NCBI GenBank assembly: GCA_027563935.2
Contig: CM050451.1
Location: 101,397,565-101,461,564 of the forward strand
Origin: Costus lasius
Lineage: Eukaryota > Streptophyta > Magnoliopsida > Zingiberales > Costaceae
Direction: 5' to 3'
DNA: 64,000 bases
Below are positions 10,958 through 21,680 of the stretch, piece by piece. The position numbers and the translations under genes are program-made. Every line of letters begins with the position of its first letter. Within the stretch, counting starts at the first letter, position 1. The notes beneath the pieces are model-generated. The model saw only the letters and a program-made list of their open reading frames with translations. It was not told where the DNA came from and did not search any database.

Positions 10958-12251
10958 GTTCCATCATGTGGCGACCACATATGAAAAACTAGTCAAGTCT
11001 AACCTGACAGTTGTGCCCAGAGCCAACGAGTTTCCTGCGAAGGCATGCCCAGATTTTTAACTGGACTAGGAAACCATTGCCACCACACGCCTTCTAAAGA
11101 TAAGTGGGTGTGTCCCACGAGGGTGGGAAACAGTGCACAACACCACTGATCGATAGCTTGACGAGTGCTACGTGTCAGAAGGCTACAGACTTGATATTAT
11201 TTAGAGGGTTTTTGAGGTCTCATCCTCTCAGTTTTATCTTTTGTTTAACATTACAGGCATGCAATCTTATAGTGATAATAAAACGATAAAGCACATCCAG
11301 GCATGCTTTTTCAGATACCGAAAGCAGTAAACAAGCGATACGGTCATAGCCTAATCAACACATTAAACCATCACATGCCAAAGGATGTTCAATGCTGGAC
11401 CTAGGTGACAAGCCCCAATAAGACCTAACCTAGCCGCCACTAAGCTTTATATTCAAGTGCGGCTCCAAGGTCCTCCACACCAAGGCATAGCACACAAACC
11501 CTAGGGTTCGGCCAAGACCTTGATGGCTCCTCCATGCATGATGCGCCATCATGCTTGTGCCAAGAGGGATAGCACATGAACCCTACGGTTCCGCCAAGCC
11601 CTAACTTGCGCCACCAAGCAAGATGCACCATCATGGTTGATGCGCCAAGATGTAATCTCCAGGAGGGATACACCCTTAATTTTCTTTGTGCGTTTACAAA
11701 ATAAAAAGAAAAGGCGGCACACAGGCCTCACAATAATACAACATAGGCATACAAGGGGCTTGACTATGACCACAACACGATGCACAATCATCTCATGCTT
11801 TTCTATATGCTCAAGAAAACATAAAACTTCAGTTTTAGTTTCTTAGAAAACATATCTTACAACCTCAACGTCTATTCTCAAATCTAGGATCTTTCATTTC
11901 TCTCAGGAGTCTACAAGCGGCGCATGCATGCTCCAAGCACGCTTGCTGCCTACCCTTGCAATCCGTAACCTACCAAAATTAGGACAATCACCATGCCCCA
12001 TAATCGTGACAAGACCCACACAGTAGGTCTATCCTACATGCGTAGGGAGAAATTAATTCTCTCACTTATGGGTCTATCCCACCATGTGAAGAAAGAAAAA
12101 AATTAGAGAAATCGAAGAGATGTCAGGAACGAAAAACTTACTATTTTTCCTACTTAGAAAAACCCATTCACATATGCAAGTTTTCGAAAAATTTTAGATG
12201 GCATGTGAGCATACAATCAAAGCACAAAACACCATTCAAGTTCGCAAGTTG
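10958..12251 (-). other. B2 leader, LTR-proximal part
   Basis: Non-coding sequence between the PBS and the S3 insertion. It starts with the second copy of the S3 target and continues the B leader (match to 47420-47490 of B1). It contains another TCCCAC-GAGG-GTGGGA hairpin at about 11112-11127 and an 82-bp tandem repeat at 11487-11652. Open frames here have no domain similarity that I recognise. Confidence 0.75.
11487..11652. repeat. two-copy imperfect tandem repeat, about 82 bp unit
   Basis: Units begin ATAGCACA at 11487 and 11569. Each includes 'aaccctagggttcggccaag' or its variant, then a GATGCGCCATCATG or GATGCACCATCATG stretch. It lies in the untranslated leader of B2. Confidence 0.6.
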
Positions 12252-12263
12252 GCTCTGATACCA
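12252..12263 (-). other. primer-binding site of B2
   Basis: On the minus strand TGGTATCAGAGC, complementary to the 3' end of plant initiator Met-tRNA, one base from the LTR end at 12265. This marks the LTR as 5' and the element as minus-strand. Confidence 0.92.
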
Positions 12264-12264
12264 C

Positions 12265-12548
12265 TGCTAGGAAACCCCGGGGATATTTAAAATTTTATAG
12301 ACAAACACAGCGGAAGCAATCCCTGAAACAGGCCAGTCCCAAATACCCAGAAGATCGAGTCATGCGAAGGAATCAACACGGTGAGTAGGAGATGATACCT
12401 TGAAGCGAAGAAGAAGGATACGATGCAGGCGTCCAAATGTCCACCCTCTGCAGTCTCGCACATAGCCGACGCTCAAGTTCTCTTCTTCCACGCCCGGTGC
12501 TAGCCTCGGGAAGAAGATCCACGCCTCTGGGAGTCTTCCTCAAGATCT
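12265..12548 (-). repeat. B2 5' LTR, inner part
   Basis: U5 end of the LTR, interrupted by A1 at 12549. Donor-like CAAG|GTATC with the intron starting near 12398, about 134 bp from the LTR end. With the acceptor at about 8366 and S3 removed, the predicted leader intron is about 1.78 kb. The target GATCT (12544-12548) is the A1 duplication. Confidence 0.85.
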
Positions 12549-14248
12549 TGTTGGAGTATGCCCTTAAGGCTAATGTTTGAGGCCTTTGGGAATGTAACAA
12601 GTATCATGTAATAAACTTTTATGTTTATAAAGGCATGGTTATTATTCAGGTTGCTACATTATCTGCTGCAATATATGTTCTTCTGAATAATGTCTCAAAG
12701 CTGTTCAGCTAGGCTGACATGCAGTTATGTCCTTAGTCAATATATCTTGGTGAACATGAGACAGCCTTGATATGCTTAAGACTAATATGTGTTCTAATCT
12801 TATAGGATGCTTCGAGCATGGAATAAGATGTAGACTCATGGGTACATTGGATGTACTGGACAGACCCTACTAGGATGTTCAATTGTTTGTCACAATGTGA
12901 ATATTCCTTGTGTATGACAAGTGGCACATTTCCTCTGACTTGAGATCACTTGTGTTTTCTAAATGATGATTGTCATTATTTTGAGATAGTTCAATATCAT
13001 TTGAAACATAATGATTATAGACTATCTTGGATAATGAGCTTGAATCAGGTTAGGGCACTAGTGATAGACATAGGATTGCCGTCTCCTTGTTTAAGGAGTG
13101 TGATGTTCAAAAGGGGCCCCCTGGATGAGATGATTGAGAAAAGTGTATGGCCATACCCAGGTGACTATGTTCATCTGATCTAATCATGCTCATCATATTG
13201 GAGTTACAAGCTTGACACGCTTGTCCAATAAGAATGTCCAGTGGTAAAGGAAATATGCATGCCTTATGAAGTCGATTCACACTTGTGTTGTTTTTGGGTG
13301 TAGTCTTGGAAGACTCATTCCTTTATATCGGGAGACAGTGATGTGTTGCTAGATACCCCTCACTGATCGTGATAACGTAAGTTGTCGTTACCGACATTTA
13401 AAGGAAACCCTCAGGGTCGCACAATTTGATGATATGGTTTACTTAAGTCAGATCGTGTGGACTGAATTATTTGGATTCAGTTTAATGGGATTTAATCTCT
13501 GATTGTAAGTGAGATCTTGTCTGATCATGTTTGATTGATTAGGGCTTGAGATCGGTAAGCTTCGATCGAGAGATTGGATGCTAGATCGGTGAGATCAGGA
13601 GCATCAAAGAGATGAACGGTTAGATCTGGAGCCTTAGGGTTTAATTGAGATCTAGACCATATTGCTTGGGTTAATTGGTCTTGGACCAAACCGAAATGAA
13701 CCAGCTCATTGGTTGAGCGTATGGTTCAATTTAAGAGAGGTTTGCGATTGGGGTAAACCCATGATCGCATATGGAAGAGTGGCTTTCTATTTTTAGAAAG
13801 CATGTCACTTACGTGACCACGATTCTTGTGGTCTCTCTTCACGCCTCCCTCTCGCTCTATTGTCGTCGCTTGACTTTGCTCTTGAGGCATTCTCTCGTAA
13901 AGAAGAGGTGGACGACATTGGGAGAGTTTTCGCCAAGCAAGAAATTTTTCTCTTCCCTTCCATTCGACAAGACAATCTTGGAGCCTTGCTAGCACAAGGA
14001 GCACCAAGATAGTAAACGCATCCTCATCTTGTGTGCGTGTCCTAAGGAGGAGATCTTCGTTGCTCTCTCTCTTCCAAGGTTTCATCCAGAAATGGCAATG
14101 GTATGGATCTTTGTCTTTTATCATCATGTGAAAAGTTGATCATATGAAATATTAGGATCCTATGAAACCTCAGTTTTCTATGCGATTTTTACATGCGCCA
14201 CCATATAGGGTTTCATACTTTGCGCTCCCCCTAGAAGGGGACTCTTCA
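12549..14248 (+). repeat. A1 5' LTR
   Basis: 1700 bp, TGTTGGAGT to CTCTTCA. Visible cis-signals: an AATAAA and a TATAAA-like stretch within the first 90 bp (either could be real; the transcription start is unknown); the palindrome GTATGGCCATAC at 13145-13156; a second TATAT-containing motif (TTTATATCGGGAGACAG) near 13322; and a CCCCT-AGA-AGGGG hairpin at 14228-14240 just before the end. Confidence 0.96.
14092..14106 (+). promoter_or_regulatory. mini-exon start codon and 5' splice donor (A1)
   Basis: ATG GCA ATG at 14092-14100 followed by GTATGG. The start context AGAAATGGC fits the plant initiation consensus. The donor lies 148 bp before the LTR end. Joined to the acceptor at 16057, the three codons plus seven codons of exon 2 run in frame into Gag at 16079. 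The same arrangement occurs in S1, the S2 fragment, A2, A3, A4 and A5 (donors GTATGT, GTGAGT, GTATGA, GTAAAG, GTATGA, GTATGA). Splicing itself is inferred. Confidence 0.7.
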
Positions 14249-14250
14249 AT

Positions 14251-14262
14251 TGGTATCAGAGC
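14251..14262 (+). other. primer-binding site of A1
   Basis: TGGTATCAGAGC, two bases after the LTR end; complementary to the 3' end of initiator Met-tRNA. Confidence 0.95.
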
Positions 14263-14994
14263 AGGTTTAATATGTTCATATAATTGCTTTGTGATTCCAT
14301 ATGCTTAGATCTACATAACATGTGAAATTTCATGATAGTGTTTATCAACTTGCGAAAATACATCCATATGTATGTTTCAATCTCTTGCGCATGTTTGATG
14401 TGTTGGCGCATATATAATGTTGTAAGTTTTCTTAAACTGTTAAACACATGCGCGACTCACTATAGATCTAAGACCTTGCTGTAAACCCTTAGACGGGTTA
14501 CTAGGGTTGAAGTCATCCCCTAGGTTAGATCCAAACAGTCTGATCAGACTATCTGACAGCCTGAATGGGTCGACCAGTTAGCACTTTGGCGCAAGCCTAT
14601 GGTGGCTATAGGTCGACTGCAGACAGGTGTGTAGCGATGTCTGATTGAGACAATCTATGAACACACATGAGTTAGGCCCGGGGTCACACCCGCTTGCCAG
14701 ACCTCATTGTGGTTGTTCAGCCCTGACGCATGCATGGTTGACCTTATGGTCGACTCAAGTCAGTTAGGACTTGGTGCATGCAAGGGCAGTGGATCTGACT
14801 AGGTTGAATGAGTGGATCCCTAGTAATGGACCGTTGTAAGGTTGTAGGGCAAATAAGGAAAAATTAAAATTGATCCCATGGGGTTTTTTCGAAAATTTTA
14901 ATTTTTATGATGGATCACATGATTGCTGATTGGATGCATATGTTTGTCTATTTAGTCTTATGTGGGCTGCCCATATTAATTGTGTGCTGTGCTG

Positions 14995-15132
14995 GGGCTT
15001 GCGTGCCTGGGATTTAAAAATTGTAAATTAATTATTGTGATCTGCGTATCACATTGCTTTAATTTATAAAATGTAATTGGCCTGCGTGTCAATCTTGTCT
15101 AGATAGTTAAATTTGTAATTTAATTAGACAAG
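14995..15132 (+). other. conserved stem-loop array in A1 leader
   Basis: Four successive hairpins. HP1: GGGC/GCCT with loop TTGCGT (14995-15008). HP2: TGTGAT/ATCACA with loop CTGCGT (15036-15053). HP3: ATTGGC/GTCAAT with loop CTGCGT (15076-15093). HP4: CTTGTCTA/TAGACAAG with an AT-rich inner stem (15094-15132). Stems differ from hairpin to hairpin and between A1-A4 with compensating changes, while the hexaloop CTGCGN persists. This points to selection on RNA structure. A role in packaging or dimerisation is inference. Confidence 0.8.
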
Positions 15133-15743
15133 AGCACAGAGCACACTTGGCAGAGGCGCATGCAGCTGTGGCTGGACCAGGTGGGAGGTCTAGGGTTCGA
15201 CCCTAGGACCTGGCGCATTTTCCTGGTGGGCGCACCAGAGCTGCAATTGGCGCTTGGGCCCTGGGTTGGGCCAGATGAGCAGCAAAAGACCCATGAAGAG
15301 CAAGTAAAGACTTAAGTTAGGTTAAGGTCTTACTAGGGCTATGGGCTTTTACCACATAAGATCCATGCTTTCTTTTAATGTTTAAATATTAGAATTGCAT
15401 GATTAGTTTATCTTCTGCTATCACCATAGGAATTGTATGATAGTGAAGAAGATAAAAGACCGTTAAAATCCAACGCTAAAATATCAAGCTCGTAAGCCTT
15501 CTGACGCGAAACCTCACTGTTCTGATTATCGTTGGAGCCGTGTTGTACCCACTCAGTGGGCACGTCCATCTATCTTCAGACGGTGTGGGATTACACCTGT
15601 GTGTTACAGAGTAGGGATTTATCCCTTCTCGTTGCTCAGCATAGCACATGGTGGTCCAGGGAGTAGGTCGGGTCAGCTTGACCATGTAGGCTACATATGT
15701 GGCGCATATGGTAGCACATGGAGGCAGCCATCTGTGGGATCAG

Positions 15744-15777
15744 AGACTGTGTTGTACCAACTCAGTTGGCACAGTCT
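15744..15777 (+). other. palindromic hairpin upstream of gag (A1)
   Basis: Outer stem AGACTGTG/CACAGTCT, inner palindrome CCAACTCAGTTGG. A sister motif with CCCACTCAGTGGG lies about 200 bp upstream (near 15548-15560). The two motifs share flanks but have different self-complementary arms, in A1, A2, A3 and A4. Confidence 0.7.
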
Positions 15778-16028
15778 GCTGGATTGCCCAGATGAAGGGG
15801 AATCGCACGGGTTGGCGATCGGCAGGGACTGCCTACCGGAGATTAGTGCTTGTACTCTCTGTGCATCTTATCTCGCCTGAGCGGGACGCGGAGACCAAGT
15901 ATGAAATCCGGATCCCATCTCACTAAAAGAGTGTCTACTCTTTCGGACTGTTTAATGGATTTTTCAGTCAGATAAAATAGTGAGAAAAAGGATCTTTCTT
16001 AAGTCCTGATTGATTCTTAACATTGATA

Positions 16029-16078
16029 CTGACCTTGCTGTTCTTGCATTGTTGTAGATACCTGCAGCAACGAACACC
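16029..16078 (+). promoter_or_regulatory. branch site, 3' splice acceptor and exon 2 start (A1)
   Basis: CTGAC (16029-16033) followed by a T-rich stretch and TTGTAG ending at 16057, 25 nt from the branch A. Exon 2 then has 21 nt (ATA CCT GCA GCA ACG AAC ACC) to the Gag ATG at 16079. Predicted intron 14101-16057, 1957 nt. Confidence 0.7.
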
Positions 16079-19000
16079 ATGAACTTCAATGTGCGATCCC
16101 TACTGGAAAGGGAGAAGTTTGGTGGGCCGAACTTCTCTGACTGGTTTGGACACCTTAAGATCGTTCTTAAGGCAGAGAGGAAACTGTATGTCCTCGAGAC
16201 GGCAATACCGCCTCAGCCCGCTCCGAACGCCGCAAGGGCGGTTCGGGAAGCCTATGAAAAGCACGTCAATGATAGCATTGATGTCGCTTGCCTGATGCTA
16301 GCGTCTATGACGCCACTGCTGCAGCGTCAGCATGAGGACATGTCTGCTATAGACATGATAACGAACCTCAAGATGTTGTATGCTGCACAGGCGAGGACTG
16401 AACGCTATAATTTGACTAAGCTGTTCTTTCAGAGCAAACTGGCTGAAGGGAGCCCAGTGGGAGCTCACGTGCTCAAGATGATTGGGCACAAGGAAGCTCT
16501 AGAGAAACTGGGGCATACCATCAACCAGGAGCTTGCTGTGGATATTATTCTGCAGTCTCTCCCACCTTCATTCGACGCGTTCATTATTAATTTTAATATG
16601 AACAAAATCGATTGTACTCCGGCAGAGCTGCTGAATATGCTCCTCACTACTGAGGAGACTCTGAAGGGAAAGCCTTCGACCTCTGTCTTGATGGTTCCTT
16701 CCAGGAACAAGAAGAAGGGGAAGAAGGGCAAGGCCCCTGTCAAGAATTACAGCAAGGCTCTGAAGCAGAAGGTGAAGCGGTCCAAGGAATACAGGTGTTT
16801 CCACTGTGGCCAGCTGGGTCACTGGAAAAAGGACTGTAAAGCGCTCCAAGGAGATAAGAGGGGAAGCTTTGCTTCTGGCTCAGGTATATTTGTGACTGAG
16901 GTCATGTTTTCTTCTTCTATATCATGGGTGTTGGACACTGCATGTGGAGTTCACATTTGTTCAAATGTACAGGAACTCAAGAGAAGAAGACAGGTGGGAC
17001 AGCATGAAGTGGACCTACGAGTTGGAAACGGGGCACGGGTTGCTGCTGTTGCTGTAGGAGACTATTTCATTTCTTTACCATCTGGACTTGTATTGGAACT
17101 AAACAGTTGTTATTTTGTTCCCAGTATTACTAAAAATATTATCTCCATTCCTGCTCTTGTCAGGAAGGGATTTTCCTTTGAATGCAATATTTCAAAGTGT
17201 ATTTTGTCTTTAGATAATATTGTTTATACAACTGGTTCAATTAGCAATGGGTTATTCATGTTGGACATGGAATGTTCGATACAGCAAATTGATATTAAGA
17301 AAGCCAAGTACGCTGATGACAGCACCTTGCTATGGCATAGTCGTTTAGGCCATATTAACGAGAAACGCATTAAGCGGTTGCATGATAATGGACTGCTGGG
17401 ATCATTCTCCTATAAGGAGATTGATACATGCAAGGCTTGTTTAATGGGTAAAATGACGAAGTCACCTTTTCCTCATAAAGGTCAAAGGGCTTCAGGTTTA
17501 CTTGACCTAATACACAGTGATGTGTGTGGGCCATTTAGTAAACATGCCAGAGGTGGCTATCAGTACTTCATTACCTTTACTGATGATTTCAGTAGATATG
17601 GTTATGTCTATCTGATGAGACATAAGAGTGAATCTTTTGACAAGTTCAAAGAGTTCAAGAATGAAGTACAAAATCAGCTAGGCCGAAATATCAAGACACT
17701 TCGCTCAGATCGAGGTGGAGAATACCTGAATCATACGTTTACTGACTATCTGAAGGAGTGTGGGATTATCTCACAGCTCACTCCGCCAGGAACACCGCAA
17801 TGGAATGGTGTGTCCGAAAGGAGAAATAGAACGTTACTTGATATGGTTCGTTCTATGATGAGTCAGGCTAATCTACCTTACTCCTTTTGGGGATTTGCAC
17901 TGGAAACAGCTGCAAAGGTACTAAACCGAGTGCCATCCAAGGCAGTTTCTAAGACTCCATATGAGTTATGGTATGGGAAACAGCCGAGCTTGACATTTAT
18001 CAGGATCTGGGGCTGCGAGGCTTATGTCAAAAAGCTCGCCTCTGGGAAACTAGAGAGCAGATCTGACAAATGTATCTTTGTCGGTTACCCTAAGGAAACT
18101 AAGGGTTATTATTTCTATAATCCCAAGGAGAACAAGGTTTTTGTTGCTCGGACGGCCATATTTCTTGAGAAGGAGTTTCTTCTGCGAGAGGCCAGTGGGA
18201 GAGAAATAAAGCTGGATGAGAATCCAGAGGAAGGACAAAGTGACCAAGCACAGTTGGATGAGCCTGAGCCGGTAGAACAGGTTATTGAACAACCTGAGGC
18301 TCAGATATCACGGGAACCGCGAAGATCGGGAAGGATCCGTCGACAGCCTGAGCGCTATGACGGAGTCTACATCATTGAAAATGATGAACCCCTCACTTAT
18401 GCGGATGCGGTCAGTGGACCGGAGTCAGCGAGATGGCTTGAAGCTATGCGCGCCGAGATGGACTCCATGTCAGATAACCAAGTCTGGGATTTGGTTGATC
18501 CGCCTCCGGGAGTAATCCCTATAGGCTGTAAATGGATCTTCAAGAAGAAGATTGACATGGATGGTAACGTAGTTACCTATAAGGGCAGGCTTGTTGCGAA
18601 AGGTTTCAAACAAATCTACGGGATAGATTATGATGAAACTTTCTCACCTGTGGCCATGTTTAAGTCTATTCGGATTCTTTTCGCGATAGCTGCATATTAT
18701 GATTATGAGATCTGGCAGATGGATGTGAAGACAGCTTTCCTAAATGGAAATCTGGATGAGGATGTGTATATGACACAACCTGAGGGTTTCACTAATCCAT
18801 CAGATCGTCATAAGATATGCAAGTTAAAGAAGTCCATTTATGGACTTAAACAAGCATCAAGAAGCTGGAATATTCGTTTTGATGAATCAGTCACTGAATT
18901 TGGTTTCATCAAGAACGAGGATGACCCGTGTGTATATAAGAGGTTTAGTGGGAGCATGATAACTTTCCTAGTCCTCTACGTCGATGATATCTTGATCATT

Positions 19001-19960
19001 GGAAACGATATTCCTGAAATGCATGCGGTTAAGACATGGTTAAGGAAATGTTTCCAGATGAAAGATCTAGGAGAAGCAGCCTATGTGTTAGGTGTGAAGA
19101 TCTACAGGGATAGATCTAAGAGGCTTCTCGGGCTGTGCCAGAGTACTTACATCGATAAAGTCCTGGAGAGATTTCATTTAGAGAATTCTAAATGAGGATA
19201 TCTTCCAGTCAGACATGGTCTGAATCTTTCGAAGAGTCAGTGTCCACAAACACAGACTGAGAAAGATGAAATGGACAATACGCCTTATGCTTCGGCTATT
19301 GGTTCCATTATGTATGCGATGTTGTGTACTCGCCCAGACGTCGCTTACGGGTTAAGCGTGACCAGTCGTTTTCAAAGTAATCCAGGTTTGGCGCACTGGA
19401 TTGCAGTCAAGAACATCCTAAAATATCTGCGGAGGACCAAAGATATGTTCTTGATATATGGTGGTCAGGAAGAACTCAGTATTGAAGGATATACTGACGC
19501 TTCGTTCCAGTCGGACCAGGATGATTTCCGATCGCAATCAGGCTATGTTTTTAGCTTGAATGGAGGTGCAGTGGTGTGGAAGAGTTTCAAACAGTCAACT
19601 GTTGCTGATTCCACAACAGAAGCCGAGTATGTTGCAGCCTCGGAAGCATCCAAGGAGGCAGTATGGATTCGTAAGTTCGTAAGAGAACTTGGTGTTGTTC
19701 CTTCGAGTGCAGATCCTTTGGTTATCTTCTGTGATAACACTGGAGCAATCGCACAAGCAAAGGAACCACGGTCGCACCAGAAGTCCAAGCACATACAGAG
19801 AAGGTTTCATTTGATCAGGGAGATCATAGATCGTGGCGAGATCAAAATCTGCAAGGTTCATACAGATGACAATCTGGCAGACCCGCTTACCAAGCCTCTG
19901 GCGCAGCAGAAGAATGAGAAGCACTGTAATAACATGGGTTTGAGATTTCTCAACCATTAG
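16079..19960 (+). pseudogene. gag-pol: copia Gag-Pol polyprotein with a single nonsense codon (A1)
   Basis: 1293 codons in one frame with one internal TGA at 19193-19195 (Arg CGA to TGA fits). Domains, approximate residues: Gag 1-235; zinc knuckle CFHCGQLGHWKKDC at 240-253; aspartic protease LDTACG with Asp near 286; integrase HHCC zinc region about 418-460; catalytic Asp about 481 (HSDVCGPF), Asp about 544 (RSDRGGEY) and Glu about 580 (SERRNRT); reverse transcriptase from about 815 with YVDD about 966; RNase H from about 1130 (YTDASF, STTEAEY, CDNTG). The order PR-INT-RT-RH is copia. The stop falls just before RNase H, so a truncated product would lack that domain. ATG at 16079 is used here; the spliced start adds about 10 residues. 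Confidence 0.95.
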
Positions 19961-19969
19961 ATTAAGTGC

Positions 19970-19980
19970 AAGTGGGAGAT
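19970..19980 (+). other. polypurine tract of A1
   Basis: AAGTGGGAGAT abutting the 3' LTR. Confidence 0.8.
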
Positions 19981-21680
19981 TGTTGGAGTATGCCCTTAAG
20001 GCTAATGTTTGAGGCCTTTGGGAATGTAACAAGTATCATGTAATAAACTTTTATGTTTATAAAGGCATGGTTATTATTCAGGTTGCTACATTATCTGCTG
20101 CAATATATGTTCTTCTGAATAATGTCTCAAAGCTGTTCAGCTAGGCTGACATGCAGTTATGTCCTTAGTCGATATATCTTGGTGAACATGAGACAGCCTT
20201 GATATGCTTAAGACTAATATGTGTTCTAATCTTATAGGATGCTTCGAGCATGGAATAAGATGTAGACTCATGGGTACATTGGATGTACTGGACAGACCCT
20301 ACTAGGATGTTCAATTGTTTGTCACAATGTGAATATTCCTTGTGTATGACAAGTGGCACATTTCCTCTGACTTGAGATCACTTGTGTTTTCTAAATGATG
20401 ATTGTCATTATTTTGAGATAGTTCAATATCATTTGAAACATAATGATTATAGACTATCTTGGATAATGAGCTTGAATCAGGTTAGGGCACTAGTGATAGA
20501 CATAGGATTGCCGTCTCCTTGTTTAAGGAGTGTGATGTTCAAAAGGGGCCCCCTGGATGAGATGATTGAGAAAAGTGTATGGCCATACCCAGGTGACTAT
20601 GTTCATCTGATCTAATCATGCTCATCATATTGGAGTTACAAGCTTGACACGCTTGTCCAATAAGAACGTCCAGTGGTAAAGGAAATATGCATGCCTTGTG
20701 AAGTCGATTCACACTTGTGCTGTTTTTGGGTGTAGTCTTGGAAGACTCATTCCTTTATATCGGGAGACAGTGATGTGTTGCTAGATACCCCTCACTGATC
20801 GTGATAACGTAAGTTGTCGTTACCGACATTTAAAGGAAACCCTCAGGGTCGCACAATTTGATGATATGGTTTACTTAAGTCAGATCGTGTGGACTGAATT
20901 ATTTGGATTCAGTTTAATGGGATTTAATCTCTGATTGTAAGTGAGATCTTGTCTGATCATGTTTGATTGATTAGGGCTTGAGATCGGTAAGCTTCGATCG
21001 AGAGATTGGATGCTAGATCGGTGAGATCAGGAGCATCAAAGAGATGAACGGTTAGATCTGGAGCCTTAGGGTTTAATTGAGATCTAGACCATATTGCTTG
21101 GGTTAATTGGTCTTGGACCAAACCGAAATGAACCAGCTCATTGGTTGAGCGTATGGTTCAATTTAAGAGAGGTTTGCGATTGGGGTAAACCCATGATCGC
21201 ATATGGAAGAGTGGCTTTCTATTTTTAGAAAGCATGTCACTTACGTGACCACGATTCTTGTGGTCTCTCTTCACGCCTCCCTCTCGCTCTATTGTCGTCG
21301 CTTGACTTTGCTCTTGAGGCATTCTCTCGTAAAGAAGAGGTGGACGACATTGGGAGAGTTTTCGCCAAGCAAGAAATTTTTCTCTTCCCTTCCATTCGAC
21401 AAGACAATCTTGGAGCCTTGCTAGCACAAGGAGCACCAAGATAGTAAACGCATCCTCATCTTGTGTGCGTGTCCTAAGGAGGAGATCTTCGTTGCTCTCT
21501 CTCTTCCAAGGTTTCATCCAGAAATGGCAATGGTATGGATCTTTGTCTTTTATCATCATGTGAAAAGTTGATCATATGAAATATTAGGATCCTATGAAAC
21601 CTCAGTTTTCTATGCGATTTTTACATGCGCCACCATATAGGGTTTCATACTTTGCGCTCCCCCTAGAAGGGGACTCTTCA
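19981..21680 (+). repeat. A1 3' LTR
   Basis: 1700 bp. It matches the 5' LTR except for about four sites seen by eye (for example CG at 20168 versus CA in the 5' copy; AACGTCC versus AATGTCC). It is followed by the TSD GATCT. Confidence 0.97.

Larger units (their letters stand above)
14263..16057 (+). other. A1 leader, predicted intron body
   Basis: 1.8 kb of non-coding sequence between PBS and Gag. Many upstream ATGs would block translation of Gag from unspliced RNA. It contains a GTCTGATCAGAC palindrome near 14537, the stem-loop array at 14995-15132, two related GTGTTGTACC(C/A)ACTCAGT(G/T)GG palindromes near 15538 and 15749, and the splice acceptor at its end. Short open frames (for example 15599-15880) differ between copies and have no recognised domain. 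Confidence 0.8.
12549..21680 (+). mobile_element. complete Copia family A element A1
   Basis: 9132 bp with two 1700-bp LTRs (12549-14248 and 19981-21680), PBS, long leader, Gag-Pol frame and polypurine tract, flanked by the perfect TSD GATCT (12544-12548 and 21681-21685). By eye the LTRs differ at four sites, so it is young. All four changes are C:G to T:A in the 5' LTR relative to the A2 state where that can be read. Gag-Pol is broken only by one TGA at 19193. It would need another copy's proteins to move. Confidence 0.97.

Noticed and set aside
10550..10984. 144-codon frame with many Cys and Ile, possible secreted peptide
   Set aside because: It crosses the S3 LTR end and its TSD into the B2 leader, so it is a junction product.
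13322..13345. TTTATATCGGGAGACAG in family A LTRs as the core promoter
   Set aside because: It is conserved, but a TATAAA-like motif near the LTR start is an equally good candidate and no transcription start can be placed from sequence alone, so it is not listed as a promoter.
15599..15880. Small leader ORF, possible regulatory peptide of family A
   Set aside because: The A2 and A3 equivalents start and end differently and it lies within the predicted intron. Conservation there is better explained by the RNA structures.
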